64,000 nt of DNA from Pratylenchus scribneri (GCA_030063045.1 JAQSEB010000185.1:434001-498000); one strand, 5' to 3'; positions 30,804-43,957 are shown, counted from the first letter of the stretch. Program-made: numbers and translations. Notes: generated from the letters alone by a model not told the origin.

Positions 30804-33529
30804 TTAGATTCTTCTAATCTTCCTCGGCCGTGGGCCAAATTCCGGGAGCGGCGTATTGTCAGTGATCTGAATTTAGAATAAATTAGATTGTATTTAAATG
30901 GATTAAATTTTTGATTTTTTTATGTGAACTATTTTCTCTTTCAAAATATTTTAATTTTACAAATGTACTTACCGAAACGACGTTAATGCCGGCAACTGCC
31001 ATCGCTTTGACGGCCGTCATTCGTCCCGGGCCAATCCCCTTAACAATGACACGGACGGTTGTGATGCCGCGTCGAATGATTTTAAGTGCGGCGGCAGCCC
31101 CGGTTGCCATTCCTGTTTGTGTGGTTTTCTTCTGTGCATGTTTGAAGCCCTCTCTGCCGGAGGAAGTGACCATGATTGTGTTACCCTGTAAAAATTTATA
31201 ATCAGATTTAATTAGTCTCACATAATTGAGAATTGGGATAAAAAATATGAGAAATTAGGGGGATTAAAATGTTTAAAAGGGTTAATTTCCAAAAAGAGTA
31301 CGGTATTCCGAAAATGTTCGCCATTCTATGTTCGCCAAAATGTTTTTCTTAGAATGTTCGCCAAAATGTTTTTCTTAGAATGTTCGCCAAAATGTTTTTT
31401 TCTTAAAATGTTTGTCAAAATGTTTTTCTTAGAATGTTCGCCAAAATGTTTTTCTTAAAATGTTCGCCAAAATGTTTTCCTTAGAATGTTCGCCAAAATG
31501 TTTTTCTTAAAATGTTCGCCAAAATGTTTTTCTTAGAATGTTCGCCAAAATGTTTTTCTTAGAATGTTCGCCAAAATGTTTTTCTTAGAATGTTCGCCAA
31601 AATGTTTTTCTTAGAATGTTCGCCAAAATGTTTTTCTAAAATGTTCGCCAAAATGTTTTTCTTAGAATGTTCGCCAAAATGTTTTTCTTAGAATGTTCGC
31701 CAAAATGTTTTTCTTAGAATATTCGCCAAAATGTTTTTCTTAGAATGTTCGCCAAAATGTTTTTCTTAGAATGTTCGCTAAAATGTTTTTCTTAGAATGT
31801 TCGCCAAAATGTTTTTCTTAAAATGTTCGCCAAAATGTTTTCCTTAGAATGTTCGCCAAAATGTTTTTCTTAAAATGTTCGCCAAAATGTTTTCCTTAGA
31901 ATGTTCGCCAAAATGTTTTTCTTAGAATGTTCGCCAAAATGTTTTTCTTAGAATGTTCGCCAAAATGTTTTCCTTAGAATGTTCGCCAAAATGTTTTTCT
32001 AAAATGTTCGCCAAAATGTTTTTCTTAGAATGTTCGCCAAAATGTTTTTCTTAGAATGTTCGCCAAAATGTTTTTCTAAAATGTTCGCCAAAATGTTTTT
32101 CTTAAAATGTTCGCCAAAATGTTTTTCTTAGAATGTTCGCCAAAATGTTTTTCCTAAAATGTTCGCCAAAATGTTTTTCTTAGAATGTTCGCCAAAATGT
32201 TTTTCTTAGAATGTTCGCCAAAATGTTTTTCTTAGAATGTTCGCCAAAATGTTTTTCTTAGAATGTTCGCCAAAATGTTTTTCTAAAATGTTCGCCAAAA
32301 TGTTTTTCTTAAAATGTTCGCCAAAATGTTTTTCTTAGAATGTTCGCCAAAATGTTTGTCTTAAAATGTTCGCCAAAATGTTTTTCTTAAAATGTTCGCC
32401 AAAATGTTTTTCTTAGAATGTTCGCCAAAAAGTTTTTCTTAGAATGTTCGTCAAAATTTGTTTTCAAATGAACTTTTTCTTTCATTCCAAAAGACTTTAC
32501 ATTATAAAATTAATAGTAAAATTCTCAAATGCATAAATATTAAATTAGATTTCTTAAATTTCCCACCTTTGCATCAACGCATCCAATTATGGTGTTCGTA
32601 TAGCCGGCTCTAATGTAGACAGTGGGCAATTGATGGTAGGGAACTCCGTCGAACAATTGATTCATTGTGTCCACTGTGGGCAAATATCGATCCAATTGCT
32701 CAATACTGACAGCTAACATACTGGAAAGTAATTAGAATTATTATTAGAAAAGGAGGGGGAAATGATTATCGTCTAATTTAAAAAGATAGCGTTGAACAAT
32801 TTTAATAGAAATCAAAATGAATAAATTCCCACCTGTTTGCGCCAATCACTCCTTCTTGTTCATCCCGCTCCAATTCCTCAAGTTTTACGCCTTTCCTGCC
32901 GATGAAATAGAAATTGTCGCGGGCATACTTTTTCTTGTCCAATTTTTCCGGTGCTGTTTTCGTGTTGAAGGGCATTTTTGTTAGCTTATTAGCCTCCTCT
33001 GCTGGCGACTCATCAGTTGATGATGGTGGTGGTTCCCTTTCATTAGTGTTTTTCTTTTTGAATGATCGAAACAGGGATGCGTGGAAATTTCTACAAAAAT
33101 GAATATAAATTAATGAATTTTTAATGATTTAAATTTCAAGATTGAATATTTTATGATGCATAATAATTTTCAAAATTCTTAAATTATTTTTCAAATTATT
33201 TATTAAATTTAATAATTGAAAGTATATTTTTAGATCGCAAAAATTTTAAAATAGGTGACATCAAAAAATTACATCGAAAAATTATTTTTTATGCTTTCTT
33301 ATAAAATTTTGAGGAATACAAACAAAAACCGGAAATTTTTTTTTGGGTTTTACACTAATAAATCTGTTTTAGTCTATGAAATAATTGTGGAAAGTTAGAC
33401 GGTGTTTAAAATTGAGAGGCATTATAATTATTAATTTACAAAATAACCCATTTTAATTAAAATAAAATGAACCTACCTGCTGATTGGAGTGAAATTGCTT
33501 GACAATTTCGGCAGCAAATATCGAATCAT
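30804..33529 (-). CDS. mrps-11: Mitochondrial small ribosomal subunit protein uS11m
   Basis: Five exons (33477-33529, 32833-33090, 32567-32720, 30973-31185, 30804-30866) give 246 residues. The N-terminus MIRYLLPKLSSNFTPISRNF is basic, lacks acidic residues and fits a mitochondrial targeting peptide. A Ser/Pro-rich linker follows, then the uS11 fold: GYTNTIIGCVDAKGNTIMVT, SSGREGFKHAQKKTTQTGMA, IVKGIGPGRMTAVKAM and the tail ITDNTPLPEFGPRPRKIRRI. uS11 sits on the platform of the small subunit and contacts rRNA near the mRNA exit. The gene starts 174 bp after the CLASRP stop on the same strand and is the last member of the packed cluster. Intron 3 (31186-32566) is almost entirely a minisatellite. 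Confidence 0.93.
31305..32455 (+). repeat. 26-bp minisatellite, about 44 copies, in uS11m intron
   Basis: Units of GTTCGCCAAAATGTTTTTCT followed by TAGAAT, with TTAAAAT and CTAAAAT variants and occasional 23-bp units. Copies are highly homogeneous over 1.15 kb. It is unrelated in sequence to the CCGGAATG and AGGCGGAAT families. Confidence 0.95.
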
Positions 33530-33703
33530 TTTGCACTCAAAAAAAATAAATTAAATGAGTAAAATATGTGCAAATTAAAATAATATTCAACAAATTAAAA
33601 ATTGTTCTTTATATATATTTACAATTTTTTTGTTAAATTAATTAAATTTTATTCAATTAAAAAACATGAATTAACTTGTCAAAAAATCATATTTTCATCT
33701 TTC

Positions 33704-36700
33704 TTAAGAATTGCTCGAGGATGATCGACGTCTTCTTCTGCTATTGCTATGATTTCCGCCGGAGGGTATATCTTGATCTCGATGGCGTTTTTCCCTCTCC
33801 TTTTCGCGCTCTTTCCTCTTCTCCCGTTCCCTTTGCCTCAATAATCTGGATTCTTCCAACAATTGTTCCTCTCGTTGCTGAAAAAATAAATAATTTATAA
33901 TTTCGATCGAAAATAAATCTTAATTTCTTAAGATTTATTTTAGCCTAAAATGTGTATTTAAATATGGGAGTCGCAGGATCCGATTTTAATATTAGTGGCA
34001 CCTTTTTATTTCCATTTTCCTTCCATGCTCCGAAATTTAAACTCTTGTCTAAATTTTAATCCGAATTGTGTAATTTTTACTAAAAAAATTTTTTTAAACC
34101 GATTTTTGAACCATTTGGAGTTTTCATAGATTTAAAACCAATGCCGAGATTTCGAATTCTCCGACCATAAAAACCCACTTTTACGAATTTCTTAAGGTAA
34201 AAAATTTCATAATTTTTTTCAAAAGAAGAATTACGAACCAATTATTAATTAATTAATTAATAAATAACTAAATTAAAAAATTAACTCACCCGTTTTTCTC
34301 GTGCCATTTCCCGTTGCCTCTGCTCTTCCTCCTCTTTGAGTTGGGCGGCCGTTTTGGTCAATACTTTTTGCATTTGGGCTCGCAACTTTTTGGCCGCTTT
34401 CTCTGCACGCTAAATAATTTAAAAATTAAATTTAAAATAATTAAATTAAAAAAATAATTAAATTAAAAAATAATAAAGTAAAAAAAATAATTAAATTAAA
34501 AAATAATTAAATTAAAAAATAATTAAATTAAAAAATAATTAAAATAAAAATAATTTAATTTAAAAATAATTCAATTAATACAAATATTTGTACCGATTCG
34601 TTGGCCTCATCCCCGCCTCCATTTGAATTTGCCCTCTGCCGCTTAGCCGCGGCATTCTGTTCTCGAATGCTTCGTTTGGTCCGGCGAATGCGTCGTTTCC
34701 TGTTCTCCCTCTCAATCCGTTCCTTTTCCGATTCGGACATGGATGAGCGGATTCTCAGCGGGGTGTCGGATTCGTCCGTTTCGGAGGAGGAAGATTTGGG
34801 TGACATTGTTGGATTCAATTGTTTCGGCGATTCTACCCCCTTTTCACGGTCTTTTTGTCCATTTCCTCCGCGACGTTCCTTCTTTGGTTCTTCTCCGCCT
34901 GTTGTCCTTCGTTTTGCCGCCGGACTTTCCGATGAAGACGAACTGGAAGAACGCATTCTCCTTCGATTCCTTGAATCTCTTCGTCTTCCTCCTCTTTCAT
35001 TTCGATCTCTAGAACGACTTCGACTGCATCTTCTCCTTCTTTCATGGTCATTTTCACGTCTTCTTGGCGAATTTCGTCGTGGAGAGCGTCGAGGAAATGA
35101 CCTCCGTGGTGACCGCTGGGGTGAGCGAGAAGGGTGACGGCACCTTCTGCGATCATGTTGTTCATTCCATTGGGATTCAGGACTGGCCGATTTGCGGCGA
35201 GATAATTCCCTGTAAAAAGTGGAGTTGAATTGATAATTTTTTTATGGTTATTAAATAATTTGCTGAAAAGAATCAGGGTTTGTCCTACATTTAAAAACTA
35301 TATATACCAAATTGGATAAAGCTGGTCAAGCCGTATTAAATGGTATATAATTTGACCAGGGTCTGATCAAATTAAAGGGTATTAATCGGCCTAAACCAAT
35401 TTTGGCTTATGATTCTAATTATAATTGGTTAAACCCAAGCCAATGATGTGTCTGGATCTGTGGACGATATTCATTGATTTATTTTTATAAAGTTTAGAGT
35501 CTAGGCTAGGATAAATTTTTTCGACATTTTTAAATATTTTTAAGATGTGAATTTTAATAAAATTTTAAAAAATTTTATTACAAAAGTCGACGATATTCCT
35601 TCGTGGGCAGAATTGGTCCATGCACGATTTCTGCTGTTCCTTCCTCATCCTCTTCTTCCTCTCCCGGAGCTGTGCTTCCCATCAAATTTCTTTTTCCGCC
35701 AATTTTTGTCCGCTTTTTCCCATTTTTACTGGTGCTTTCCTCCTCGCCGCCAAAGGAAGTGATAAATTCGGTTTTGACAAATTCTTCGCCCGAATCGCTT
35801 GAAGATGATCTTAAAAAGTGGAATATATTTTTTGAAATAAATTTTGAGAATTCTAATGCAAAAATGGTCCAAAAATAATTAATTTTAAAAATATTACCGA
35901 CGAAACACGAAAAGTGGGGGATTCAATAATCAGATGAGCAATTTTATAAGTAAATTCATGTTTTTTTATGGGATATAAAAATTACTTTTTTACTTTTTTT
36001 ATTAGAGTATTTAAAAGAATTTTTTTATTTTTTTTAGATATTTTTGCATTTTTGGCAAAAATTGTGTTGCATTTAAAATTTCATATTTTAATCACTGATT
36101 TACAAAAATGTGCATATTTTACAATTTTTTGGGAAATTTTTTTACCATATTTTATTTTTTTATTAAAAATTTTCAAATTTAATAAATTTTTTATCGAAAT
36201 TTGAATATTTTGACTCTTTTTTATGCATATAAATCCATTAAATCCCAACAAATGAATTATTGAAGAATATTTTTAATTAGGGACTTACTCCTCTTTCAAA
36301 TTCCCTCGATTTGTGGATGTCAAAAAGCTCAACAATGTTGTGGTTGCTTCTTCGCTATTTTGCCCAGAGGAGCCCAAATTGCCAAGGATCAAGGCGCGTC
36401 GTCTGTAAAATTAATTACATATATTTTTCAAAAACATTTTACTGACCTTTTCAGCGCTGCCCTATCCGCCTTTGCATGACGACCCTTAAATTTGGCATAT
36501 AAATTATTTTTTAAATTATTAATTTTTTGATGAAAAATAATTTTAAAATTTTTTAATGAAAATTATTTTAAAATAAATAAAAAATTATTATTTTTTTCAA
36601 ATAAAAATTTATTTTTTAAATTAAAAAATAAAATTAAAAATTTGTGAATTTTCCAAAATATTTTGCTGTGATGGATAAAAAGAAATATAATTACAAACAG

Positions 36701-38797
36701 AAAGGGCCAGTTTAGCTTTGTCTATTTCTTTTATTTGCGCAGTCGATGTTTGCTCCTTGCGGTCTAAATTCTGCAAAATAGGAAAAATATTTATTATTAA
36801 AATAATTAATCTCATTAGCAAACCAAAAGTTGGAGGAAAGCGCCGGATGTGATGCAAAATCGGGCACCAATTTTGTTCAGGGCAGCCGCCTGTTCCGCAC
36901 TCAAATCATCCGCATCAATTATTGGGTCTATAAAATTGATGATATTATCGTTAGGTTTAGGGTGGTTAAATTTTACAAAAATTTGACCAAAAATTTTTTT
37001 TGAATTTTTGGTCCGGAGGTTTGACGCTCATTAATAAAAATTTAGGTCTCAGGTTCGAATCCGCTCAGCGGAAGTTATTTTTTTCGGACGTAGTTATCGC
37101 TCTAAAGTGCATTTCTAACCGAAATAATGTTAATAAAAATTTTTTTGACCAAAATAGGGATAGGGACCTCTCACTTATGAAAAATTAGGTCTCGGGTTCG
37201 AATCCCCTAGGAGGAAGGCATTTTTTGGGCTTGCAAAACACTTTATGAATTTTAAAATATTCTACATTACATTTCTAGAGGAAATAGAGTCATTCGAATT
37301 TTTTAATCGAATATTTAAACCAAAAATATGCAAATTTACCCATTTCCTCGGGCTCATCCAATTCGTCTTCCTCATCCGAACTGCTCGATTGCTTCTTTTG
37401 CTGTCCTTTTCGCATTCCACCACTGCCTTTGACCGTTTCCGAATCACCATAGCTGAATGCAATGGCGGCTCGTTTCTCGGATTTTCTGAAAAATTTTAAT
37501 TTAAAAATAGATATTTATTTAATTTTTAAAGAGTTAATGTCCAAAATATTTCAGGAGGGTTTGTCCTACATTCACAAACCCAATATACCCAATTGGATAG
37601 AGCTGGTAAAAACGCATTGAATGGTTTATAATTTTCAATGGTTTGGTCAAAATTAAAGGGTATTAAACGGTTTAAACCAATTTCGGTTTAATGGTTTAAA
37701 ACCATAAGTTAGAATTGGATTAAACTTAAGTCAAAATATAATTCAATTTATGCGTCTTGTCGAGATTTACCTATTAATTAAAATGTTTATGGGTCTAAGA
37801 TAAACCATTGAACTGTTATAAAAGATAAACCTTTTGCCATTTTTAATACTTTTTCTTGGCAATTTAAATATTTTTTTTTGCAAAAAATTATAAACCAACT
37901 TTTTCTTTTCATGTTCCCTTTTATATGTGGATGAGCCGGTGTTCACATTTGCTGATGGCCAAAATTCTTTCGCAGCAATTTGGTTCAGAAATTGTTCTTC
38001 GCCAATTTTGCGGAATTCATTGAACACCAAAATTCGATATCTTTCGTATTCGCATTGTAAATCGACTACATCGTCTTTTAGCCTTAAAATGTAATAATTA
38101 AATATTAAAATAAAAAAATAATTTACATATTCTTTTTATTCTGCTTGGGAAGAACCTCATCAATTTGTTCTAAATGAACGCGAACATCGAATCGATCGAT
38201 GAGAATATTCGAATCGCCTTGCCATTTTCTCCTGGAAATAAGTGAAATTAATAGAAAATATTCTTTTCTTACAAAATATTCGGTGATTCGGCAGCCTCCG
38301 CAATTGTTGGGTCCAAATGAATTGGCATTCGCTGGCCATGAACTTGCATAAATTCTTCCGGTTCTCGTCGCTGTAAAATCGAGAGGATTTTTATCATTTT
38401 AATAATGAAAATGTTTAATTTGTATCCCAGATCCATAAAACCTATAACCAATCGATAGATCTCATCAAAATGGCATCATTTGATTATATTTTGGCTTGGG
38501 TTTAACCAATTCTAACTTAGTTTTGAACCATTAAACCAAAATTGTTTTAAACCGTTTAATACCTTTTTTACCAAACCATTAAAAATTATATAACCTCCAA
38601 TGTCTTTTGACCAGCTCTATGGATATATTTGGTTCGTGAATGAAAAATCATTATTTAATAGACAATAATTTCTTCTATAGTAATAAATTTGCTCTTACCA
38701 CGCTTTCATAGAATTGCTTCTTCCTTTCCTGCCTTTTCACATTGTCCACCATTTTATGGCGGACGGCCTTCTCTTGGCGTCTCGCCTCATGCCACAT
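33704..38797 (-). CDS. clasrp: CLASRP/SWAP-type SR-related splicing regulator
   Basis: Thirteen exons (38699-38797, 38273-38370, 38127-38231, 37900-38082, 37340-37485, 36824-36927, 36699-36770, 36447-36484, 36289-36402, 35582-35809, 34594-35209, 34290-34409, 33704-33877) join in frame to 698 residues. The N-terminal SWAP domain is clear: MWHEARRQEKAVRHKMVDN, FMQVHGQRMPIHLDPTIAEA, RKWQGDSNILIDRFDVRVHL. A mid-protein FITSFGGEEE motif matches CLASRP. The large exon 34594-35209 encodes an Arg/Ser-rich domain (SRSPQRSPRRSFPRRSPRR). The C-terminus is Lys/Arg/Glu coiled coil ending in RRRRRSSSSNS. In animals CLASRP is a nuclear partner of CLK kinases that affects alternative splicing. It starts 148 bp after the MED28-like stop. 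Some internal donors were chosen by phase alone. Confidence 0.9.
35277..35515 (+). repeat. Dispersed ~250-bp repeat (TTTGTCCTA family), copy 4, CLASRP intron
   Basis: Starts GGGTTTGTCCTACATTTAAA and runs through GGATAAAGCTGGTCAAGCCG and GGTATTAATCGGCCTAAACC. More diverged than the copies at 37557 and 55738. Confidence 0.65.
36990..37215 (+). repeat. Two tandem B-box repeats in a CLASRP intron
   Basis: Two copies about 145 bp apart carry TTTAGGTCTCAGGTTCGAAT and TTAGGTCTCGGGTTCGAATC, the same motif as in the phf-10 intron at 1280-1735. Confidence 0.65.
37557..37805 (+). repeat. Dispersed ~250-bp repeat (TTTGTCCTA family), copy 5, CLASRP intron
   Basis: A fairly complete copy: starts GGGTTTGTCCTACATTCACA and ends near TTTATGGGTCTAAGATAAAC. 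The ends are imperfect inverted repeats, so the family is probably a MITE. Confidence 0.72.
38420..38640 (-). repeat. Dispersed ~250-bp repeat (TTTGTCCTA family), copy 6, CLASRP intron
   Basis: Inverted copy with AGATCCATAAAACCTATAAC at one end, AAACCGTTTAATACC in the core and GTTCGTGAATG at the other end. Confidence 0.68.
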
Positions 38798-38945
38798 TTC
38801 TAGTTTTATAGGGTTTTTTTTTAAATTAATGTTTGAAGTTTTAAATAAGTAAATTATATATAAATGATAAAAACAAAGCAAAATTAAATCAACAAAAATT
38901 AAAAAAAAAATCAATAATTTATGCAAATTTTACACAAAAATTTAT

Positions 38946-39807
38946 TTATGATGACATTGTTGTTGAAGTGAGCAAATCCTCATCAATTTTTTGCTTTATT
39001 TTCTCCAATAAATTCTTTTGCCGTTGGATTGAACTTTCGTAGTCGGCAATTTCCTGAATAAAATTTTTCAAAATTTTGCTTTAAACGGTTCAATTTATTT
39101 AAACCTGTTTGACCATTTCGACCCGATTGCTCAATTGCCAATTCATTGAAATTCGCGTCAACTGGCTGTTCATATTCAGGCAGGCATCCCGAAATTGTTT
39201 AACCGAAAATTCGGCCGTCTCTTTGATATGATCCGGAATTGGTTGATTATGGTCCACTTCGGTGACCACTTGGGAGAGCAGTGAATTCCATTGGTCCATC
39301 ATGTCGTTGAGGGTTTTGCCCAATGCCGTTTCGGGTACTTTTCCATCCGGGAATGCGGAAATTAGTGATTCAATTTGGGCCTCCTATAAATCAAAATTAA
39401 ATAATTCTTTATTAAGAGAAATATTTTATTTGGGGATAAATACCAAAATTATAAAGGTTTACGGCTTATCCTACATTCACAAACCAAATATACCCAGATG
39501 CATTGAATGGTATATAATTTTTAATGATTTGGTCAAAATAAAATGGTATTAAACGGTTTAAACCAATTTTAATGGTTCACAAAACCATTTTGGTTTAATG
39601 GTTTAAAACCAAAAGTCAGAATTGGTTAAACCCAAACCAAAATATAATCAAATGATGTTTTAGTATTTTTTATTGTTTTATTAGAATAAATTGGCGGATT
39701 TCTAGAGATAAGCTTACTTTGTCACGGAATTGATTTGCCGGATCCGATGATGTGCTGGGTTGTGGTGCCGATGAGATTTGTGGATTTTGTGAAATTTTCT
39801 CGGACAT
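38946..39807 (-). CDS. Small coiled-coil protein, possibly Mediator subunit MED28
   Basis: Three exons (39718-39807, 39105-39383, 38946-39053) join in frame to 158 residues. A Ser/Pro/Gln-rich N-terminus (PQISSAPQPSTSSDPANQFR) is followed by helices: LNDMMDQWNSLLSQVV, then IKETAEFSVKQFRDACLNMN, NRVEMVKQEIADYESSIQRQ and KNLLEKIKQKIDEDLL. The layout (two helices, then a long terminal coiled coil) resembles MED28 of the Mediator head. Sequence likeness is weak by eye, so another small coiled-coil family such as MED29 or MED30 is possible. No membrane or signal segment. It lies between ataxin-3 and CLASRP with short gaps, so co-transcription is likely. Confidence 0.7.
39463..39665 (+). repeat. 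Dispersed ~250-bp repeat (TTTGTCCTA family), copy 7
   Basis: Starts TTATCCTACATTCACAAACC. The central part carries a small internal duplication of the TTAATGGTT block. Located in the first intron of the MED28-like gene. Confidence 0.65.
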
Positions 39808-40159
39808 TCTTGTAAATATTTTATATAAATCTAATAATAAAGAATTGAAATTAAAAAAAATAAAAATAACAAAATAATTAGTTAAATGCAAGAATAAATT
39901 AATCATTTAATTTAATTATTTATAAAGCAAATTTTTTTATTCAGTTTTTTAAAAATTGAAAGAAAATTTTTGTATGCAGATTTATATAAAAATTCTATAT
40001 TTGTATTTGAATTTTTCGGCCCAAAGAAAGTTTTTTTGTGTGTGTTTATCATAGTAAAAAAACGAGAGGTTGAAGCAGATAGAGGGGGGGGGGGGGGGGG
40101 GGGGGGGGAGAGGAAAATGTCATTTTTCCAAGGTCAATTTTTTTCTTTATTTTTTTCCA
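39808..40159. other. Intercistronic region with a 25-G run
   Basis: 352 bp between the ataxin-3 stop and the MED28-like ATG. An uninterrupted run of 25 G spans 40084-40108 (C on the transcribed cluster's sense strand). Such tracts can fold into G-quadruplexes and are length-unstable. Any trans-splice acceptor for the downstream gene would fall near 39810-39900. Confidence 0.85.
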
Positions 40160-42276
40160 TCATTCATTATTATTTTTTGAAGAATTTGAACTGGACTGAT
40201 GATTGGCTGGATCATCATCTTCTTCTTCTTTTTTGTCCAACGGTTTGTCTTCTGCCGACTTTTCCAGTTGCTGAGGAGGAGAAGTAGAGGGTTCTTGTTT
40301 TGATGTGCTGGCACCGTCCAAGTCGTCCAACGATTTAATAAGGCTTTGTTTGAATGCTTCTTGCACCAATGAATGTTCGGCGGAGTTCAGAAAATTTTGA
40401 TGGTTCGCTTCTCGCAAACTCTCCTCCAGTGCTCTCTTTAAAATATTAAACATTAAAAAATGTCCTTCAAAAATTTTAAACTGGTTTAAGCGGAAAATGG
40501 GTTTAATCTAGTTCAGAAAAATCATTTGATTCCATTTGGAATCGACGATCCCTCTAAAAAAACTCACATAATGCTAAACCCTAAATTCTCTCAATCTCAC
40601 ACGTTTTCTGCAAGTTTTAAACCGGTTTAAGCAATAAAACCAAATCCTTTCTCTTAACAAGTAAGAATTAAACCAAATACCTGCAGGTTTGAACCGTTTT
40701 AATTAATTCTTAAACTTTTTATCTACTCTTATTAATCTTATACCAAATTTAAAGCAGATTCGATGTTCTCGTCAATAATTCTGAAAAAATAACCTGAATT
40801 TCAAATTCCTCAGCCTGATTGACAATTGAAAGGGACGCAGAAGTTGCGGCGGTCAGTTCATCATCTGGGATCTAAATTTATGTAAATTCTTAAGTTTAGA
40901 TTCATAAATTTATAAAGTAAAGAATATCCCCCCTCCCAAATCCACCAGAGGTTAGAAGGATTAATCGACCCGTCTCGATGAGATAAAGCTCAGCAAGGAT
41001 CTCACAGATTTCGCTTAAAATATTAACAGAAAAAAGCCCTGATCATTTATCATGGAGGCATTTTAATGTCATTTTAAAAGGTAACTTTTTTTTTTAATTT
41101 CATGTGAAATAAATGGGCATATTCATTAATTCTCCTTTGTTTTTATTTCTGGATGCGTTGATTGCAGGCCCGGCGCCAGGGGGGTGCAACTTGGGGCCCG
41201 GGCTTTCCCCGAAATCGGGAAAAATAGGGGTAATTTGGAAAAAAGAAGAAAAAAATAGGATAAAGTGTCGAGGGACCCCTCCGAAAAAATCCTGGCGCCG
41301 GGCCTGGTTGATTGGTCTATAAGTTTATAATTTTCCAAATTTAGTTTCCAATTCCAATGTTCAACCCTTTTTAATTTCCCTTACATTATTAACAATCCAT
41401 GGCTGCGCAGTTTCATTCAAACTCAGCGCAATTGCCCTCTCCAAATCACTCTGCTCCTTCCGTGCCCGCTTCGTCTCTTGCCAATATTCTCGGGGAACAC
41501 CGTCGGCCGCACATGATGGAAGTTGACCTTCGACCACATAAATGCTCCAACCTTAAAATTAAATAAAAATTAATTTTTTGAGTGAATTTGAACCTTCGGC
41601 GTAAAGTTGAGTAACATAGAGTTCCAAAAATGATTCGGTAACCACTCGAGGTGCTTTCAGCAGCGAGTTCAAAATGAACCAAGTTGTTCCAATTTTGCGA
41701 AGTGTAAACCAATGATCCTCGAAATGGCAAATGTAGGCTTGTGCCATACTAAAATGAGGAATTTATGCGGCTTAACTTTATAGCCAGCTCTAACTCTAGC
41801 CCAAATCTAAGCCTTAACCTAAAGAGAGCTAGCAACAAGGTTACAAAATAAAGGTGCCTCTTCTTTTTTTGACTTAATTTTTAGAGTTTCTACAACTAAA
41901 GTAGTTTTTGGTTGTCGTAATATTTATTCTAAACCTTGGATTCTGACGAATTTTTAGCACATTTGGACTGTCCAATTGTTCAAGATGAAGATTGGCTTGT
42001 CGACGAAGGGCTTCAGTAATGACCTTAAATTGTAAAATTACCCAAACCTAATTGATTTAAATGAATAAAAACCTGGATTGAAAAATAGCCTGTGTCATCG
42101 TAATTCTCGTTTTGCGCTTCATTCTCATCCACCAAAACTGCCCGTTCACGTTGGTCAAGTTCACGGGCGATGCTGGTCAGTCCATCGATGGTAAAGTATT
42201 GCCCTTGAAGTAGCATGTTCAGCGCGTGCTGAGCGCACATCCGACCAATTTGCCTTTCATGATAGACAAGATCCAT
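40160..42276 (-). CDS. atx-3: Ataxin-3 type deubiquitinase (Josephin domain)
   Basis: Six exons (42073-42276, 41935-42023, 41594-41748, 41385-41551, 40794-40871, 40160-40435) give 322 residues. The Josephin domain has all catalytic residues: Cys14 in GRMCAQHALNMLLQG, His in YICHFEDHWFTLRK and Asn in TWFILNSLL. DTGYFSIQV and YVVEGQLPSC match the family too. Ubiquitin-interacting motifs follow: SDLERAIALSLNE, and RALEESLREA and QEAFKQSLIKSL in the last exon. There is no polyglutamine tract. Ataxin-3 trims long or branched ubiquitin chains and works with p97/CDC-48. The C-terminal 45 residues are acidic and Ser-rich. It starts 244 bp after the ubiquitin-eS30 stop, so a ubiquitin precursor and a deubiquitinase are neighbours. 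A small MITE lies in intron 4. Confidence 0.95.
41165..41306. mobile_element. hAT-type MITE (142 bp) with perfect 8-bp target duplication
   Basis: The ends CAGGCCCGGCGCCAGG and CCTGGCGCCGGGCCTG are perfect inverted repeats, themselves containing the palindrome GGCGCC. The flanks are GTTGATTG on both sides (41157-41164 and 41307-41314). Non-coding, G+C-rich, in ataxin-3 intron 4. Perfect repeats and duplication suggest a young insertion. Confidence 0.9.
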
Positions 42277-42520
42277 TTTTTGAAGCTGTCTGTAAAATTC
42301 AATGTAAATAAATTCAATGGAATTGAAAAATAATGATATTAAATTGATATTAGACATTTAAATAATAAAATGTGGAATTTATTTAAATTTTATCATCAAC
42401 AAAAGAATATAGAATAGATGCATCCATAAGCATCTCAAATTAAAGAACAAGATGAAATTAATCCATCCACCATCAACATTCATTCATCTTTTCGGTCATC
42501 TTCCGCACAATTCCTCCTTC

Positions 42521-43130
<610 letters not shown>

Positions 43131-43957
43131 TTTTTCACTTTATCGCTTTATTACTTTTCACTTGTATTTCTAAAAAGAAATTTCTTGTTTAATAAGTTGG
43201 TTTGTCATTTTTAAGAAAACTAAAGATCTCATGAGAAAAATAAAATAGAGCTGCAACAAAAGCATTAAGTGGGAGGCGCGAGGCGGGAAGCTAAGCTAAT
43301 TAATTATATTTTTTTTCATATCTAGACCTAGCCCATTTAAAAGCTTGACTGGTTTTTAAGTATTGGTTTTAGACATTCTAAAAATCATTATTCTATAGGC
43401 AATTCCGTAATTTAATGGCACCATTTTTAATTCATTTATTTAGGCTGAGCTAGGCTACGTAAATAAATGTATTTGTTTTCTCGTAAGTTTTCGAAATACG
43501 AAACGTTTTATCATGAAAAAAAATTAAAAAACAAAAAAAAATAAAGTTCGGATAAAGTGTCTCAAGGTTTTTTAATAAAAAATTTTTGCGAAGCGAGGGG
43601 GGCAGTATCCGCGCTCGCCGCGTCGTTGAATGTTGTGTTGCCTGAATCCCGATTTTTGGCAAAATAATACGGGTTTAATCTTTCATCATGCCATTATTTC
43701 AACAAAAACTTAATTTGGTTTCGGATAATGTTTTTATTCTTGTTTTTTCCTTGACTTCTGCTGAAAGCCAGCATACTTATACTGATGGGATGGCGGTCTG
43801 TCTGATCTTAATGAATATGAAAATATATAAATTTATTGTTAATAATAAATCATTTGCATTTTATAAATTTTTTATTTCAGATTAAATTACACAATTAATT
43901 TCTACTAAATTATTTTAATTTGCTACTTTACTTCATTTTATTTGTTACTACGTATTT
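43131..43957. other. Divergent intergenic region (rps-30 / NCBP3)
   Basis: 827 bp between two genes read away from each other, so it should hold both promoters. No clear TATA box or repeated site was seen. A segment near 43560-43640 (AAGCGAGGGGGGCAGTATCC and nearby) is richer in G+C than its surroundings. Confidence 0.5.
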
